NCBI GenBank assembly: GCA_965224045.1
Contig: CBDCYD010000015.1
Location: 868,001-932,000, forward strand
Origin: Tectiglobus sp965224045
Lineage (GTDB): Bacteria > Pseudomonadota > Alphaproteobacteria > Rhizobiales > Hyphomicrobiaceae
Direction: 5' to 3'
Length of the DNA stretch: 64,000 nt
Shown here piece after piece: positions 7,609 to 16,217 of this stretch. A program made the position numbers and the translations under genes. The notes beneath the pieces were generated by a model. It was not told the DNA's origin. It did no database searches and worked only from the letters and a program-made list of their open reading frames with translations. How positions within the stretch are numbered: the stretch's first letter is position 1; the number at the start of each line of letters is the position of its first letter.

Positions 7609-8697
7609 GTGCAGCTGCCAATTCCCATGACCGTTCTGACGGGCTTTCTCGGATCCGGAAAGACGACACTGCTCAAAGCGCTGCTGGCCCAGCCTGAGAT
7701 GGCCGGAACCGCGGTGATCGTCAACGAATTCGGCGAGGTCGGGCTCGATGATGCGCTGATCGAGGCTGCGAACGAGGAGACCGTATTGCTGCCGTCGGGC
7801 TGCGTTTGCTGTGCAGTGCGCGATGATCTGGTGGCCGCGCTCAACCGCCTTTATTCCGAGATGGCCGAAGGCCGGATCCCGGACCTCAACAGGGTTGTGC
7901 TGGAAACGTCCGGGCTCGCCGACCCGGCACCAATCGCACACACGCTGATGACCAACGATACGCTGTTCCGCCTTTTTCAGCTCGACGGCATCGTCACGAC
8001 CGTCGATGCGGAGCTGCTGCCGGGCCAGCTCGCAGAGGCCTTTGAAACGGCCAAACAGATCGCGATGGCGGATCGCATCATCCTGACCAAGGTCGACCGC
8101 GTCGACGGTGAAGCCATCACGCGGGTCAAAGCGCTGGTGCGCGAGCTTAATCCGGCAGCCGACACGCACGAGGTCGTCAACGGCAACGGTGCTGCGACAT
8201 TGCTCTCGGGGCTGGCGTCTTTCGAACCGGTTGCCACGAAGGCGCGCGCCACGGACTGGCTTTCCGACGACGCTTACGGCGAGGCCCATGATTGTGCCGG
8301 CGGCGATTGCGATCATCCCTTCCATCATCGTGAGGGCGGCCACGACCATGCGCACCAGCATACGCATGGCGTCACGTCATTCGCGTTGACCTTCGATGCC
8401 CCGCTCGACGGCAAGAAGCTGTCGTTTGCGCTGGAACTGCTGCGCATGACGCACGGTGACAAGCTGTTGCGGCTCAAGGGCATCGTGGCTGTTGACGGCG
8501 AACCGCTGCCGTTCGTCGTGCATGGCGTGCAGCACGTATTTTATCCGCCAACGACGCTCGAGGCGTGGCCCGGCGATGACCGGCGCTCGCGGTTCGTGTT
8601 CATCACCAAGGACCTGGGCGAGGCGGCCGTTCGCAAGATTCTGCAGCCTTTGTTCTCGGAGGGCCCGGCGCCGGCCGATGCGTTCTACACGGCCTGA
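7609..8697 (+). CDS. CobW/P47K-family GTPase (metallochaperone type)
   Basis: 362 aa G3E-family GTPase. Walker A is TGFLGSGKTTLL, the metal-coordination motif is GCVCCAV (CxCC), then VVLETSGLADPAPI, and the specificity motif is LTKVD. A His/Asp-rich loop (residues about 224-255, including HDCAGGDCDHPFHH and HDHAHQHTHG) precedes the C-terminal CobW domain and is a likely zinc- or cobalt-binding region. The start is taken as GTG 7609, giving QLPIPMTVLTGFLG as in relatives; ATG 7627 is an alternative. Such proteins load metal into target enzymes. No Zur box could be recognised by eye. The class II aldolase next door is zinc-dependent, but a client relationship is only a guess. Confidence 0.88.
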   Translation: MQLPIPMTVLTGFLGSGKTTLLKALLAQPEMAGTAVIVNEFGEVGLDDALIEAANEETVLLPSGCVCCAVRDDLVAALNRLYSEMAEGRIPDLNRVVLETSGLADPAPIAHTLMTNDTLFRLFQLDGIVTTVDAELLPGQLAEAFETAKQIAMADRIILTKVDRVDGEAITRVKALVRELNPAADTHEVVNGNGAATLLSGLASFEPVATKARATDWLSDDAYGEAHDCAGGDCDHPFHHREGGHDHAHQHTHGVTSFALTFDAPLDGKKLSFALELLRMTHGDKLLRLKGIVAVDGEPLPFVVHGVQHVFYPPTTLEAWPGDDRRSRFVFITKDLGEAAVRKILQPLFSEGPAPADAFYTA

Positions 8698-8923
8698 GGT
8701 GGACCGCCTGGACTGATTTCCGGGCAGAATTTGGCGACCATAATCCTGACTCGCTTGCGTGTGATAAAACTGCCGTTCGAGCCATCAATCCACAGGCTTT
8801 GGCGGAGGCAATGGATTGGTATTGCTCAAGTAATTCCGGTTTTGCACAGAAGCGTTTCAGTGGCTTGTATGGGCCGACGTAACGCGCAAAATTCCAACCG
8901 GAAGATTGAAGAGGGCAACTGTG

Positions 8924-9106
8924 ATGGACTCTCAGGTTTTGGATGATTTCCACGCCGCGTTGCTGGCGCTGGATGACATGGCGACGGTGCCAGAATCCGA
9001 TGCGGAGGCGGAGCAGCGCATTGCTGATCTTGCTGAAGAAGTGTTCGGTTTTCTCGACAGCCACGCCTTTGTACAGACGGCAGACTACGAGTCGCTCGCC
9101 GCATAG
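8924..9106 (+). CDS. Small acidic protein of unknown function
   Basis: 60 aa, strongly acidic (about 14 Asp/Glu), starting MDSQVLDDFHAALLALDD, probably helical and cytosolic. ATG 8924 follows GAGGG with eight bases spacing, which supports a real start; the frame is open further upstream to a TTG at 8906 but without a ribosome site. It stands alone between the CobW gene (227 bases upstream) and the convergent mtnA. I do not recognise the family. Confidence 0.55.
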   Translation: MDSQVLDDFHAALLALDDMATVPESDAEAEQRIADLAEEVFGFLDSHAFVQTADYESLAA

Positions 9107-9189
9107 CGCACAGGCAGAGTTCGCAGGCTCTAGCGGGCCAGCGGACCCGTGTTTGCTGCTTCACGAACCAAGACACGAAGCCGGCTCGA

Positions 9190-10287
9190 TCAGTCGGCTT
9201 TTCGTTCCGGATAGAGCGCCTCCAGGCCCTCGCGACTGGCTTTCGTGACACCGCGCTCGGTTATGAGCCCGGTGACGAGACGGGCGGGTGTGACGTCGAA
9301 TGCCGGATTGGCGGCCGGCGAACCCGGGGCGGCAATCTCCACCGTTACGATGCTGCCGTCGGGGAGCCGACCCGGCATTTTCAAGACTTCGTCGTCCGCG
9401 CGCTCCTCGATCGGGATCGCCATGCCATCGTCCATGGTCCAGTCGATCGTCGAGTGCGGCAAGGCAACATAAAACGGCACCCCATTGTCCTTGGCCGCCA
9501 ACGCTTTCAAATAAGTACCGACCTTGTTGGCGACATCGCCCGTGGCCGTGGTGCGGTCCGTGCCGACGATGCACAGGTCAACTTCGCCGTGCTGCATCAG
9601 GTGGCCGCCGGCATTGTCGACAATGATCGTGTGAGGCACGCCGTGGCTGCCCAGTTCGTAGGCCGTCAACGCAGCGCCCTGATTGCGCGGGCGGGTTTCA
9701 TCGACCCACACGTGAACGTCAATACCGGCATCGTGGGCCTGGTAGATCGGTGAGGTTGCCGTTCCCCAATCCACCGTTGCAAGCCAACCGGCGTTGCAGT
9801 GGGTGAGAACGTTGACCGGCTTGCCGGCGGACTTGCCGGCGGCTGCAGCCTTGATCAGCTCGAGACCGTGAACGCCAATCATGCGGCAGGTTTCGACGTC
9901 TTCGTCGCAGATTTCCGCGGCGCGGCGATAACCGGCGGCCAAACGCTCGGTCTGCGGCAGGTTTTGGAGCGCTGTTCGCATTTCGTCGAGTGCCCAGCGC
10001 AGATTGATCGCGGTCGGGCGCTGTTCGGCGAGGAACGCGATCGCCTTGTCGACTGCCTCGTCCGAAGCATCGTTGCGCAGTTGCAGGCAAACGCCATAGG
10101 CCGCAGTTGCCCCGATCAACGGTGCGCCTCGCACCTGCATCGACTTGATGGCGTGGGCTGCGTCTTCCACGGTCTCAAGGCGCGCGCGTTCAAAGCGGTG
10201 CGGTAGCAGCGTCTGGTCGATGATGCTGACGGACCAACCATCGTCGTTGACCCAGATCGTGCGGTAGTGGGTGCCTGCGATCTTCAT
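9190..10287 (-). CDS. mtnA: S-methyl-5-thioribose-1-phosphate isomerase
   Basis: 365 aa, full length for MtnA, which converts methylthioribose-1-phosphate to methylthioribulose-1-phosphate in methionine salvage. The catalytic cysteine C164 is in NVLTHCNAGW and the catalytic aspartate D244 in IVGTDRTTATGDVANKVGTY; the eIF2B-like fold motifs MQVRGAPLIGATAAYG and VWVDETRPRNQG are intact. The start ATG 10287 has GAGGAG formed partly by the stop codon of the zinc-ribbon gene just upstream, so the two are co-translated. Together with apt and mtnP on the same strand it processes methylthioadenosine. Confidence 0.97.
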   Translation of the reverse strand: MKIAGTHYRTIWVNDDGWSVSIIDQTLLPHRFERARLETVEDAAHAIKSMQVRGAPLIGATAAYGVCLQLRNDASDEAVDKAIAFLAEQRPTAINLRWALDEMRTALQNLPQTERLAAGYRRAAEICDEDVETCRMIGVHGLELIKAAAAGKSAGKPVNVLTHCNAGWLATVDWGTATSPIYQAHDAGIDVHVWVDETRPRNQGAALTAYELGSHGVPHTIIVDNAGGHLMQHGEVDLCIVGTDRTTATGDVANKVGTYLKALAAKDNGVPFYVALPHSTIDWTMDDGMAIPIEERADDEVLKMPGRLPDGSIVTVEIAAPGSPAANPAFDVTPARLVTGLITERGVTKASREGLEALYPERKAD

Positions 10288-10296
10288 GGCGGCTCC

Positions 10297-10518
10297 TCAG
10301 TCGGTGCGCGGCGGCGCGAGCGGAATATTGATGGTCTCATCCAACCGGCAGGCCGGACAACGGACGTGGTACCACTCGGCATGAGGACGCGCCGAACGGT
10401 CGTCGATTGCGAGGCCGTCTGCAGCACACACCGGGCAGCTTCGTTGCATGCCCGGCTCAAGACGCCAGGCTGCAATCAGGCGCAACACATCACGGTATTG
10501 GGCATTTGAGAGTTGCAT
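10297..10518 (-). CDS. Small zinc-ribbon protein in the methylthioadenosine-salvage operon
   Basis: 73 aa. Two paired cysteine motifs, CPVC near residue 27 and CPAC near residue 54, are spaced as in a zinc ribbon. ATG 10518 is preceded by AAGGA at good spacing. Its stop codon lies inside the Shine-Dalgarno of mtnA nine bases further on, and apt ends about 100 bases upstream. No named family is recognised; a role tied to MtnA or to nucleic acid is possible but unproven. Confidence 0.72.
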   Translation of the reverse strand: MQLSNAQYRDVLRLIAAWRLEPGMQRSCPVCAADGLAIDDRSARPHAEWYHVRCPACRLDETINIPLAPPRTD

Positions 10519-10619
10519 GTCGATCCTTGCACAGGTCGCTTTCGGAGTGCCGACCTCACCCCACCGCGGCTGTTGGTGTTTGGGCGCGGCGTGACGCGAC
10601 GCCTGGGATCCGCTGGCCG

Positions 10620-11150
10620 TCAATGGCCTTCGAAGTCCATCAATACGTGACAGTTCACGCCCATCGCCTCGAGCTTGGCCTTGCCCCCAATTTCGGGCAG
10701 ATCGATCACAAATGCGGCACCAATGATGACGCCCCCGACCTGCCGGATCAATTTGATGGCGGCCTCTGCGGTTCCGCCGGTGGCGATCAGGTCGTCGACG
10801 ACGAGGACCCTTTCGCCAGGTTTGACGGCATCTTCGTGAACTTCGATCGTGTCGGTGCCGTATTCGAGTTCGTAGTCCTGTGAGACCGTCTTGTAGGGCA
10901 ATTTCCCCTTTTTTCTCACGGGGATGAAGCCGCAGCCCAAACGATCGGCAACGGCGCCGCCGAGAATGAAGCCGCGCGCCTCGATACCGGCGACAGCATC
11001 GATCGGCTCTGTATGATAGGGCTCTGCCAGTCGCACGACGGTTGCCTTGAAGCCCTGTGGATCGGCAAACAGTGTCGTCACATCACGAAACATGATGCCC
11101 GGTTTCGGGTAATCCGGGATGGTGCGCACAAGGTTCTTCAGGTTGTCCAC
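10620..11150 (-). CDS. apt: Adenine phosphoribosyltransferase
   Basis: 176 aa, the usual length. Makes AMP from adenine and PRPP. The PRPP-binding motif is RVLVVDDLIATGGTAEAAI; the N-terminus has IPDYPKPGIMFRDVTTLFAD and the middle AGIEARGFILGGAVADRLG, all diagnostic. GTG 11150 is chosen because AAAAGGA lies upstream at suitable spacing and NLKNLVRTIPDYPKPG starts like relatives; the frame runs on to 11195. Being next to mtnP and mtnA, it probably recovers the adenine that MtnP releases. Confidence 0.96.
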   Translation of the reverse strand: MDNLKNLVRTIPDYPKPGIMFRDVTTLFADPQGFKATVVRLAEPYHTEPIDAVAGIEARGFILGGAVADRLGCGFIPVRKKGKLPYKTVSQDYELEYGTDTIEVHEDAVKPGERVLVVDDLIATGGTAEAAIKLIRQVGGVIIGAAFVIDLPEIGGKAKLEAMGVNCHVLMDFEGH

Positions 11151-11285
11151 TGGTTCATCCTTTTCTGGCGTCAAATTCACGGCGCAAAATAGCAATAATT
11201 CTGATCACACTGTAGACAAGGGGGAACGGCAGCGCAGCGACGCACGGTGCTTTCGAGTATCGCGCGGTTTCGGGAGCAAATTACT

Positions 11286-11654
11286 ATGGCCGAGCCCAAA
11301 TTTTCGATGACGGCCGACGATGACCTGCCACGCACCTTGCGACGGGAGAAAGAGGCGCGCGAACGCGAAGCACGCGAACGCGAGGTCGCCGCGCCGCCAG
11401 CCGAACACCTGGTGTCGGAACCGCAGGCGTTCGGCTATGCAGAGGACGGCTATGAGCCGGATGTCGTTGCCGTGCGCTATCTGCAGATCCCTTTCTTTCA
11501 CCTGATGTTCTTCTTCATCAAGGCCGTGTTCGCCGCCATCCCAGCGATGATCCTGCTGGTCGGGGTTTGTTACCTGATCGGTGAGGCCTTGCAGACCTAT
11601 TTCCCGTGGATGCGGATTTTCGATATCACGATCAGGCTGCCACCGGCGAGCTGA
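11286..11654 (+). CDS. Small membrane protein with charged N-terminal repeat
   Basis: 122 aa. The first 45 residues are highly charged, with a short duplication (EAREREAREREV), and the second half carries one hydrophobic stretch long enough for a hairpin or one long helix (FHLMFFFIKAVFAAIPAMIL followed by LVGVCYLIGEAL). ATG 11286 has GGGAG nine bases upstream. It lies on the opposite strand between apt and mtnP. Family not recognised. Confidence 0.65.
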   Translation: MAEPKFSMTADDDLPRTLRREKEAREREAREREVAAPPAEHLVSEPQAFGYAEDGYEPDVVAVRYLQIPFFHLMFFFIKAVFAAIPAMILLVGVCYLIGEALQTYFPWMRIFDITIRLPPAS

Positions 11655-11724
11655 CGGCAGCCTGCCCTTGCGCTTGTGCTCCAATCTGCCCGATCGACGC
11701 TTGTCGGCGCGCGCAGGGTGTCGC

Positions 11725-12606
11725 TTACGCCTGATCGAGAACCCGTCCTGCCACGGCATCGAGCTTTCTGACCATTTCCGGATCGCGGGCTTCTGGTGCC
11801 GTGATCAACGCCACCTCCAGCGCCCGGTCCGAGCCGATCGGACAAGGCGGATGCTGGCGCGGAAAGGACTTGGCGAGCGTCAGGACTAGGCGCTGCGCCT
11901 TGGCGGTGTTTTCACGCATCACCTTGATAACGCCGGCGACATCGACATCGTCGTGCTCGTCGTGCCAGCAGTCGTAGTCGGTGACCATGGCGACGGTGGC
12001 ATAGCAGATCTCCGCTTCGCGGGCGAGCTTGGCTTCCGGCATGTTGGTCATGCCAATCACCGCGCACCCCCAGGAGCGATACAGCTCGCTTTCAGCGCGC
12101 GAGGAAAACTGCGGTCCCTCCATGGCGAGATAGGTGCCGCCACGCTGGTAGGCGATCGCTTCGGTCCGGACTGCCTGTTCGACGTGATCGACCAGAACGG
12201 GGCTGACCGGATCGGCCAAAGAGACATGGGCGACGAGGCCGGTGCCAAAGAAGCTCTTTTGGCGGGCGAACGTGCGGTCGATGAACTGATCGACGAGGAC
12301 GAACACGCCCGGTGCCAGCTCTTCGCGAAACGACCCGCAGGCGGAGACGGAAACGAGATCGGTGACGCCGGCGCGCTTCAGACAATCGATGTTGGCGCGG
12401 TAGTTGATGTCGGTCGGGGACAACCGGTGACCACGGCCATGGCGCGGCAGAAAGCGGATCGGCAGGCCGGCGATCTCGGCAAACAGGATCTGGTCGGAGG
12501 GCTGCCCCCAAGGACTTTCCACGGTGCGCCAGGCCGGTTTTTCGAGCCCGGGCAGGTCATAAAGACCGCTGCCACCCACAATTCCGAGCACCGTGTCCGT
12601 CATCAT
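11725..12606 (-). CDS. mtnP: S-methyl-5'-thioadenosine phosphorylase
   Basis: 293 aa. Cleaves methylthioadenosine with phosphate into adenine and methylthioribose-1-phosphate, the substrates of Apt and MtnA nearby. Seen: IVGGSGLYDLPGL at the N-terminus, FLPRHGRGHRLSPTDINYRA (phosphate and base pocket), YLAMEGPQFSSRAES, and IGMTNMPEAKLAREAEICYA with the base-contacting aspartates VTDYDCW. Start at the tandem ATGs 12606/12603 after GGAGG. It lies downstream of petABC but a terminator separates them. A bifunctional purine nucleoside phosphorylase cannot be ruled out, but the context favours MtnP. Confidence 0.95.
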   Translation of the reverse strand: MMTDTVLGIVGGSGLYDLPGLEKPAWRTVESPWGQPSDQILFAEIAGLPIRFLPRHGRGHRLSPTDINYRANIDCLKRAGVTDLVSVSACGSFREELAPGVFVLVDQFIDRTFARQKSFFGTGLVAHVSLADPVSPVLVDHVEQAVRTEAIAYQRGGTYLAMEGPQFSSRAESELYRSWGCAVIGMTNMPEAKLAREAEICYATVAMVTDYDCWHDEHDDVDVAGVIKVMRENTAKAQRLVLTLAKSFPRQHPPCPIGSDRALEVALITAPEARDPEMVRKLDAVAGRVLDQA

Positions 12607-12644
12607 TGTTCCTCCGCGAAACCCGCAACTGCTACCGACATAAC

Positions 12645-12669
12645 AAAAAAGGCCCCTGACGCGAGGCCT
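12645..12669 (-). terminator. Rho-independent terminator after petABC
   Basis: On the - strand a seven-pair stem (one wobble) AGGCCTC/GGGGCCT is followed directly by TTTTTT. It lies 67 bases after the petC stop and 40 bases before the mtnP start, so it ends the bc1 operon. Confidence 0.8.
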
Positions 12670-12735
12670 CTTCTTGCATTGCGATTTGCCTGCCTTAGGC
12701 GGACGCGCGGGGGCCCGGACGGCCGCCGCCCTGCC

Positions 12736-13590
12736 TCAGTGCTTGACGCTGCCCCAAACGCGGCGCTTTGCAACGTAGAGCAGGATCGAGGTGATCAACA
12801 GGTATATCAGGACCTGCCAACCCATCTTCTTGCGCTGGTTCAGCGTCGGGTCTGAGGCCCAGGACAAGAATGCCGCGACGTCCTTGGCGTAGTTCTCCAC
12901 AGTCGCGGGCGTCCCGTCCTGATATTCAACGGAGCCGTCTCCACCGGCAAACGGGTTTGCCATCGCGATCTGGTGGCCCGGGAAATAGGCGTTGTAGCTC
13001 ATGCCTTCGGCCAATTCCGTGTTCGCCGGGGCCTCTTTGTAGCCGGTCAATAGCGCGACGAGATAGTCAGCGCCGCCTTCCTGGTAGCCGGCCGCGATGT
13101 CCTTGAGCATCGCCCAGGGATGGAGATACCAAGGTCCGATGTAGGCTACGCCACGCGCCTTGGCGATGACGGAGAGATCCGGCGGCAATGCACCATTGTG
13201 GAGTGCGCGTGCCGCGTTCTCGTTGGCATACAGCGGCGGGAACCGGTCAGAGAGCTTGGCCGGGCGCTTCGTGACTTCACCCTCTTCATTCGGCAGGGCA
13301 TCGACTTCATATTCCTTGGCCAATGCCTCGACCGCATCCTTGGGAAACTCCGGTCCGCCCGGCTGGACAAGATTTCGGAAGGACAGCCGCCCGATGCTAT
13401 GGCAGCTTGCGCAAACCTCCCGATAGACCTGGAAACCGCGCTGCAATTGCGCCTTGTCGTAATGGCCACTAATGCCGCCAAACGACCACTTGTTGCGTTT
13501 GATATCGATCTCGCCGCCGGCAGCGAGCGCGCTGCTCGTTGCCAGGGCGAGTGCTGCAGCGGCAGCGATGATTGAGCGGGTCATAACCAT
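12736..13590 (-). CDS. petC: Cytochrome c1 of the bc1 complex
   Basis: 284 aa. A signal peptide (SIIAAAAALALATSSALAAG) precedes the mature protein; the heme c site is VCASCHSIGRLSFRN (C60, C63, H64), the region GMSYNAYFPGHQIAM supplies the expected methionine-containing loop, and a single C-terminal anchor is QVLIYLLITSILLYV. It transfers electrons from the Rieske protein to soluble cytochrome c on the periplasmic side. It is a separate gene here, not fused to cytochrome b as in Bradyrhizobium. Last gene of the petABC operon; gap to petB 30 bases. Confidence 0.97.
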   Translation of the reverse strand: MVMTRSIIAAAAALALATSSALAAGGEIDIKRNKWSFGGISGHYDKAQLQRGFQVYREVCASCHSIGRLSFRNLVQPGGPEFPKDAVEALAKEYEVDALPNEEGEVTKRPAKLSDRFPPLYANENAARALHNGALPPDLSVIAKARGVAYIGPWYLHPWAMLKDIAAGYQEGGADYLVALLTGYKEAPANTELAEGMSYNAYFPGHQIAMANPFAGGDGSVEYQDGTPATVENYAKDVAAFLSWASDPTLNQRKKMGWQVLIYLLITSILLYVAKRRVWGSVKH

Positions 13591-13620
13591 TGGCCCAGTT
13601 CTCCCGTGTTCTGACCTGCT

Positions 13621-14931
13621 TTATCGCTTCTCGGGCGCCGCGGGCACCGCTTCAGCGCCACCACCGCCGCCGCCAGCGCCCGCCTCTTCGGCGGCCTTTT
13701 CGCCGAGTACCGCTTCGGTGATCGACCCCGGCATGCGGGTCGGCGTCTCAATGAGACCGAGCAGCGGCATGATCGGGAAGAAGAACAGGAAGTAGTACGC
13801 GGTGAATATGCGGGCCCAGGTAACGTAGGCGCCTTCGGCCGGCTTCGAGCCGAGATAACCAAGCGCCAGACAGGTGATCACGAACAGCAGGAAGAACCAC
13901 TTGTAAAGCGGACGGTACTTCGCCGAGCGCACGCGCGAGGTGTCGAGCCATGGCACGAAGACCAGGATTCCGATGGCACCGAACATCGCGATCACGCCGC
14001 CTAGCTTCGAGGGGATGGCGCGCAAGATCGCGTAGAAGGGCAGAAAATACCACTCCGGCACGATGTGGGCCGGCGTGACCAGCGGATTGGCCGGGATGTA
14101 ATTGTCGGCATGGCCGAGGTAGTCGGGCGCGAAGAAGACGAACCAAGCGAACAAGATCAGAAACACGGCCAGCGCAAAGAGATCCTTCATCACGGCAAAC
14201 GGGCTCATTGGAACCGCATCCGACTTCGACTTGATCTCAATACCGGTCGGGTTGTTCTGGCCGGTGACGTGCAGCGCCCAAACGTGCAGCGCGACAAGGC
14301 CGAAGATCACGAAGGGCAGCAAATAGTGCAAGCTGTAAAATCGGTTCAGCGTCGCCCCGGTCACCGAATACCCACCCCACAGCCAGGTCACAACCGCCGT
14401 GCCGAGGCCGGGAATAATCTCATCCAAAGACGAGAAGAGGTTGGTAATGACCGTGACGCCCCAGAAGCTCATCTGCCCCCAGGGCAGGGTGTAGCCGAGG
14501 AAGCCGGTCGCCATCATGACGAGGAAGATCAGCACGCCGAGGATCCAAAGGACCTCGCGCGGCGCCTTGTAGGACCCGTAGTAGAGGCCGCGGAACATGT
14601 GGATATAGACGGCAACAAAGAACATCGATGCGCCGACCGCGTGCATGGTCTGGATGAGCCAGCCGTAGTTGACGTCACGCTTGATGCGCTGAACGGAATC
14701 GAACGCCATGTCCGCGTGCGGCACGTAGTGCATCGCGAGAACGATGCCGGTTATGATCTGCGCAACCAGGAAGAATGTCAGGATGCCGCCGAAGGTCCAC
14801 AGGTAATTCAGGTTGCGCGGCGTCGGGAAATCTACGAACTGGCCATGCATCATGCGCATGATCGGCAGGCGTTCATCCATCCATTTCGAGAACGGGCCGC
14901 TCGGCTTATAAGAATCTTCGTGGGCGTGCAT
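13621..14931 (-). CDS. petB: Cytochrome b of the bc1 complex
   Basis: 436-aa integral membrane protein carrying hemes bL and bH and the two quinone sites. Landmarks: LNYLWTFGGILTFFLVAQII, the GYTLPWGQMSFWG Qo segment, PEWYF at the Qo site (IVPEWYFLPFYAILRAIPSK), and the WLWGGYSVTGATLNRFYSLH helix. AAGGAG precedes ATG 14931. The last 25 residues, rich in Ala, Gly and Glu, form a non-conserved tail. The neighbours petA and petC complete the complex. Confidence 0.98.
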   Translation of the reverse strand: MHAHEDSYKPSGPFSKWMDERLPIMRMMHGQFVDFPTPRNLNYLWTFGGILTFFLVAQIITGIVLAMHYVPHADMAFDSVQRIKRDVNYGWLIQTMHAVGASMFFVAVYIHMFRGLYYGSYKAPREVLWILGVLIFLVMMATGFLGYTLPWGQMSFWGVTVITNLFSSLDEIIPGLGTAVVTWLWGGYSVTGATLNRFYSLHYLLPFVIFGLVALHVWALHVTGQNNPTGIEIKSKSDAVPMSPFAVMKDLFALAVFLILFAWFVFFAPDYLGHADNYIPANPLVTPAHIVPEWYFLPFYAILRAIPSKLGGVIAMFGAIGILVFVPWLDTSRVRSAKYRPLYKWFFLLFVITCLALGYLGSKPAEGAYVTWARIFTAYYFLFFFPIMPLLGLIETPTRMPGSITEAVLGEKAAEEAGAGGGGGGAEAVPAAPEKR

Positions 14932-14970
14932 GCGTCTCGGCGCTCCTTGATGCCAGATCAGGGTGAGGGA

Positions 14971-15519
14971 TCAGCCGATCTTGATCTTGTTGTCGGAAAC
15001 AAACGTGTAGGGCGGCACTTCAAGGTTCCGCGGCGCCGGGCCCTTACGGATACGGCCCGCGGTGTCATAGTGCGAACCGTGGCAGGGGCAAAACCAGCCG
15101 CCGTAGTCACCTTTGGCATCGCTCAGGCTCTGGCCCTTCGGAATGCATCCGAGATGGGTGCAAATGCCGACCATCACCAGCCACTTCTCGTGACCTTTCT
15201 TGGTCCGGTGCGCGTCCGTCTCAGGGTCAGGCAGCTCATCGAGAGGGACCTTGACGGCCTCCTCGACCTCGGCGGCCGTGCGATTGCGGATAAATACCGG
15301 CTTGCCGCGCCACATCACGGTGATGGACTGGCCCTCTGCGATCGGTTCCAGGTCGACTTCGATCGACGCCAAAGCGAGGGCACCGGCATCCGGGTTCATC
15401 TGGTCAAGGAACGGCCACATCGACAATGCGCCGCCGACGGCAAGAAAGGCAGGCCCTGCCAGCGTGAGGAAGTCGCGCCGCGTTGTACCATCAGCTTCGG
15501 TCGCCAATTCACCCTCCAT
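14971..15519 (-). CDS. petA: Rieske iron-sulfur subunit of the bc1 complex
   Basis: 182 aa. A Tat-type N-terminus TRRDFLTLAGPAFLAVGGAL serves as uncleaved anchor. The [2Fe-2S] ligands are C120 and H122 in CTHLGC and C144 and H147 in CPCHGSH, with the disulfide pair C125/C146. The frame extends far upstream but ATG 15519 puts the Tat motif near the start as in relatives; no strong Shine-Dalgarno is seen. First gene of petABC. It moves electrons from ubiquinol to cytochrome c1. Confidence 0.96.
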   Translation of the reverse strand: MEGELATEADGTTRRDFLTLAGPAFLAVGGALSMWPFLDQMNPDAGALALASIEVDLEPIAEGQSITVMWRGKPVFIRNRTAAEVEEAVKVPLDELPDPETDAHRTKKGHEKWLVMVGICTHLGCIPKGQSLSDAKGDYGGWFCPCHGSHYDTAGRIRKGPAPRNLEVPPYTFVSDNKIKIG

Positions 15520-15749
15520 GCGGATGTCAGGTTGCGGTAAGGCGTCCGCCGAGAGATTGCAAATCCCCGCGGAGCCGCGCACCCTTCCAGAATATATTCG
15601 TGTTCCCCTGCGGCCAGAACGGCGCGGAACGCCACGCGATGTTGTGGCACCCTTTACACCCCCTCTCAAGGCGTCAAACGTCCGATATTTGGGGGCAATT
15701 TGGCGCAGCCGCGACGTGCTGCGCTGCGAAACGAAGGGATCAACACACG

Positions 15750-16217
15750 ATGCGTCTGGCGCTCTACCAACCTGATATTCCGCAAAACACCGGCACAATG
15801 TTGCGCCTTGCCGCTTGCATGGGAATTGGCGTCGATATCATTGGCCCAGCTGCGTTCGATGCTTCGGACCGGGCGTTGCGCCGGTCCGGGCTCGATTATC
15901 TGCAACAGGTCAAAATCGCGCGGTTTGATGGCTGGACAAGCTTTTGCGAAGCCCGTCTTACCGGCAGTGTGCCGGGCCGCGTGGTCTTACTGACAACGAA
16001 GGCCGATCAGGCCTATACCGTGTTCCCGTTCGAGCTGGGCGACTGTCTCCTCGTCGGGCGCGAAAGCGCGGGCGTGCCCGAGACGGTGCACGCGGCGGTC
16101 GATGCACGGGTTACAATCCCGATGCGGACGGGAATGCGTTCACTCAACGTCGCGGTAGCAGCAGCGATGGTGCTAGGCGAAGCTCTACGGCAAACCGACG
16201 GTTTCGACGTGGCGTAA
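15750..16217 (+). CDS. trmL: tRNA (cytidine(34)-2'-O)-methyltransferase
   Basis: 155-aa SPOUT-family enzyme that 2'-O-methylates the wobble base of certain leucine tRNAs. Diagnostic segments: LALYQPDIPQNTGTMLRLAA, ACMGIGVDIIGPAAFDASDR, LLVGRESAGVPETVH and IPMRTGMRSLNVAVAAAMVL, the last forming the trefoil-knot SAM site. ATG 15750 follows AAGGGA. Divergent from petABC, with 230 bases between them holding both promoters. Its 3' end overlaps the convergent hydrolase by 33 bases. Confidence 0.94.
   Translation: MRLALYQPDIPQNTGTMLRLAACMGIGVDIIGPAAFDASDRALRRSGLDYLQQVKIARFDGWTSFCEARLTGSVPGRVVLLTTKADQAYTVFPFELGDCLLVGRESAGVPETVHAAVDARVTIPMRTGMRSLNVAVAAAMVLGEALRQTDGFDVA

Noticed and set aside
14065..15540. 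491-codon open frame antisense to petA/petB
   Set aside because: No domain, no ribosome site; opposite strand encodes clear bc1 subunits. High GC gives long shadow frames.
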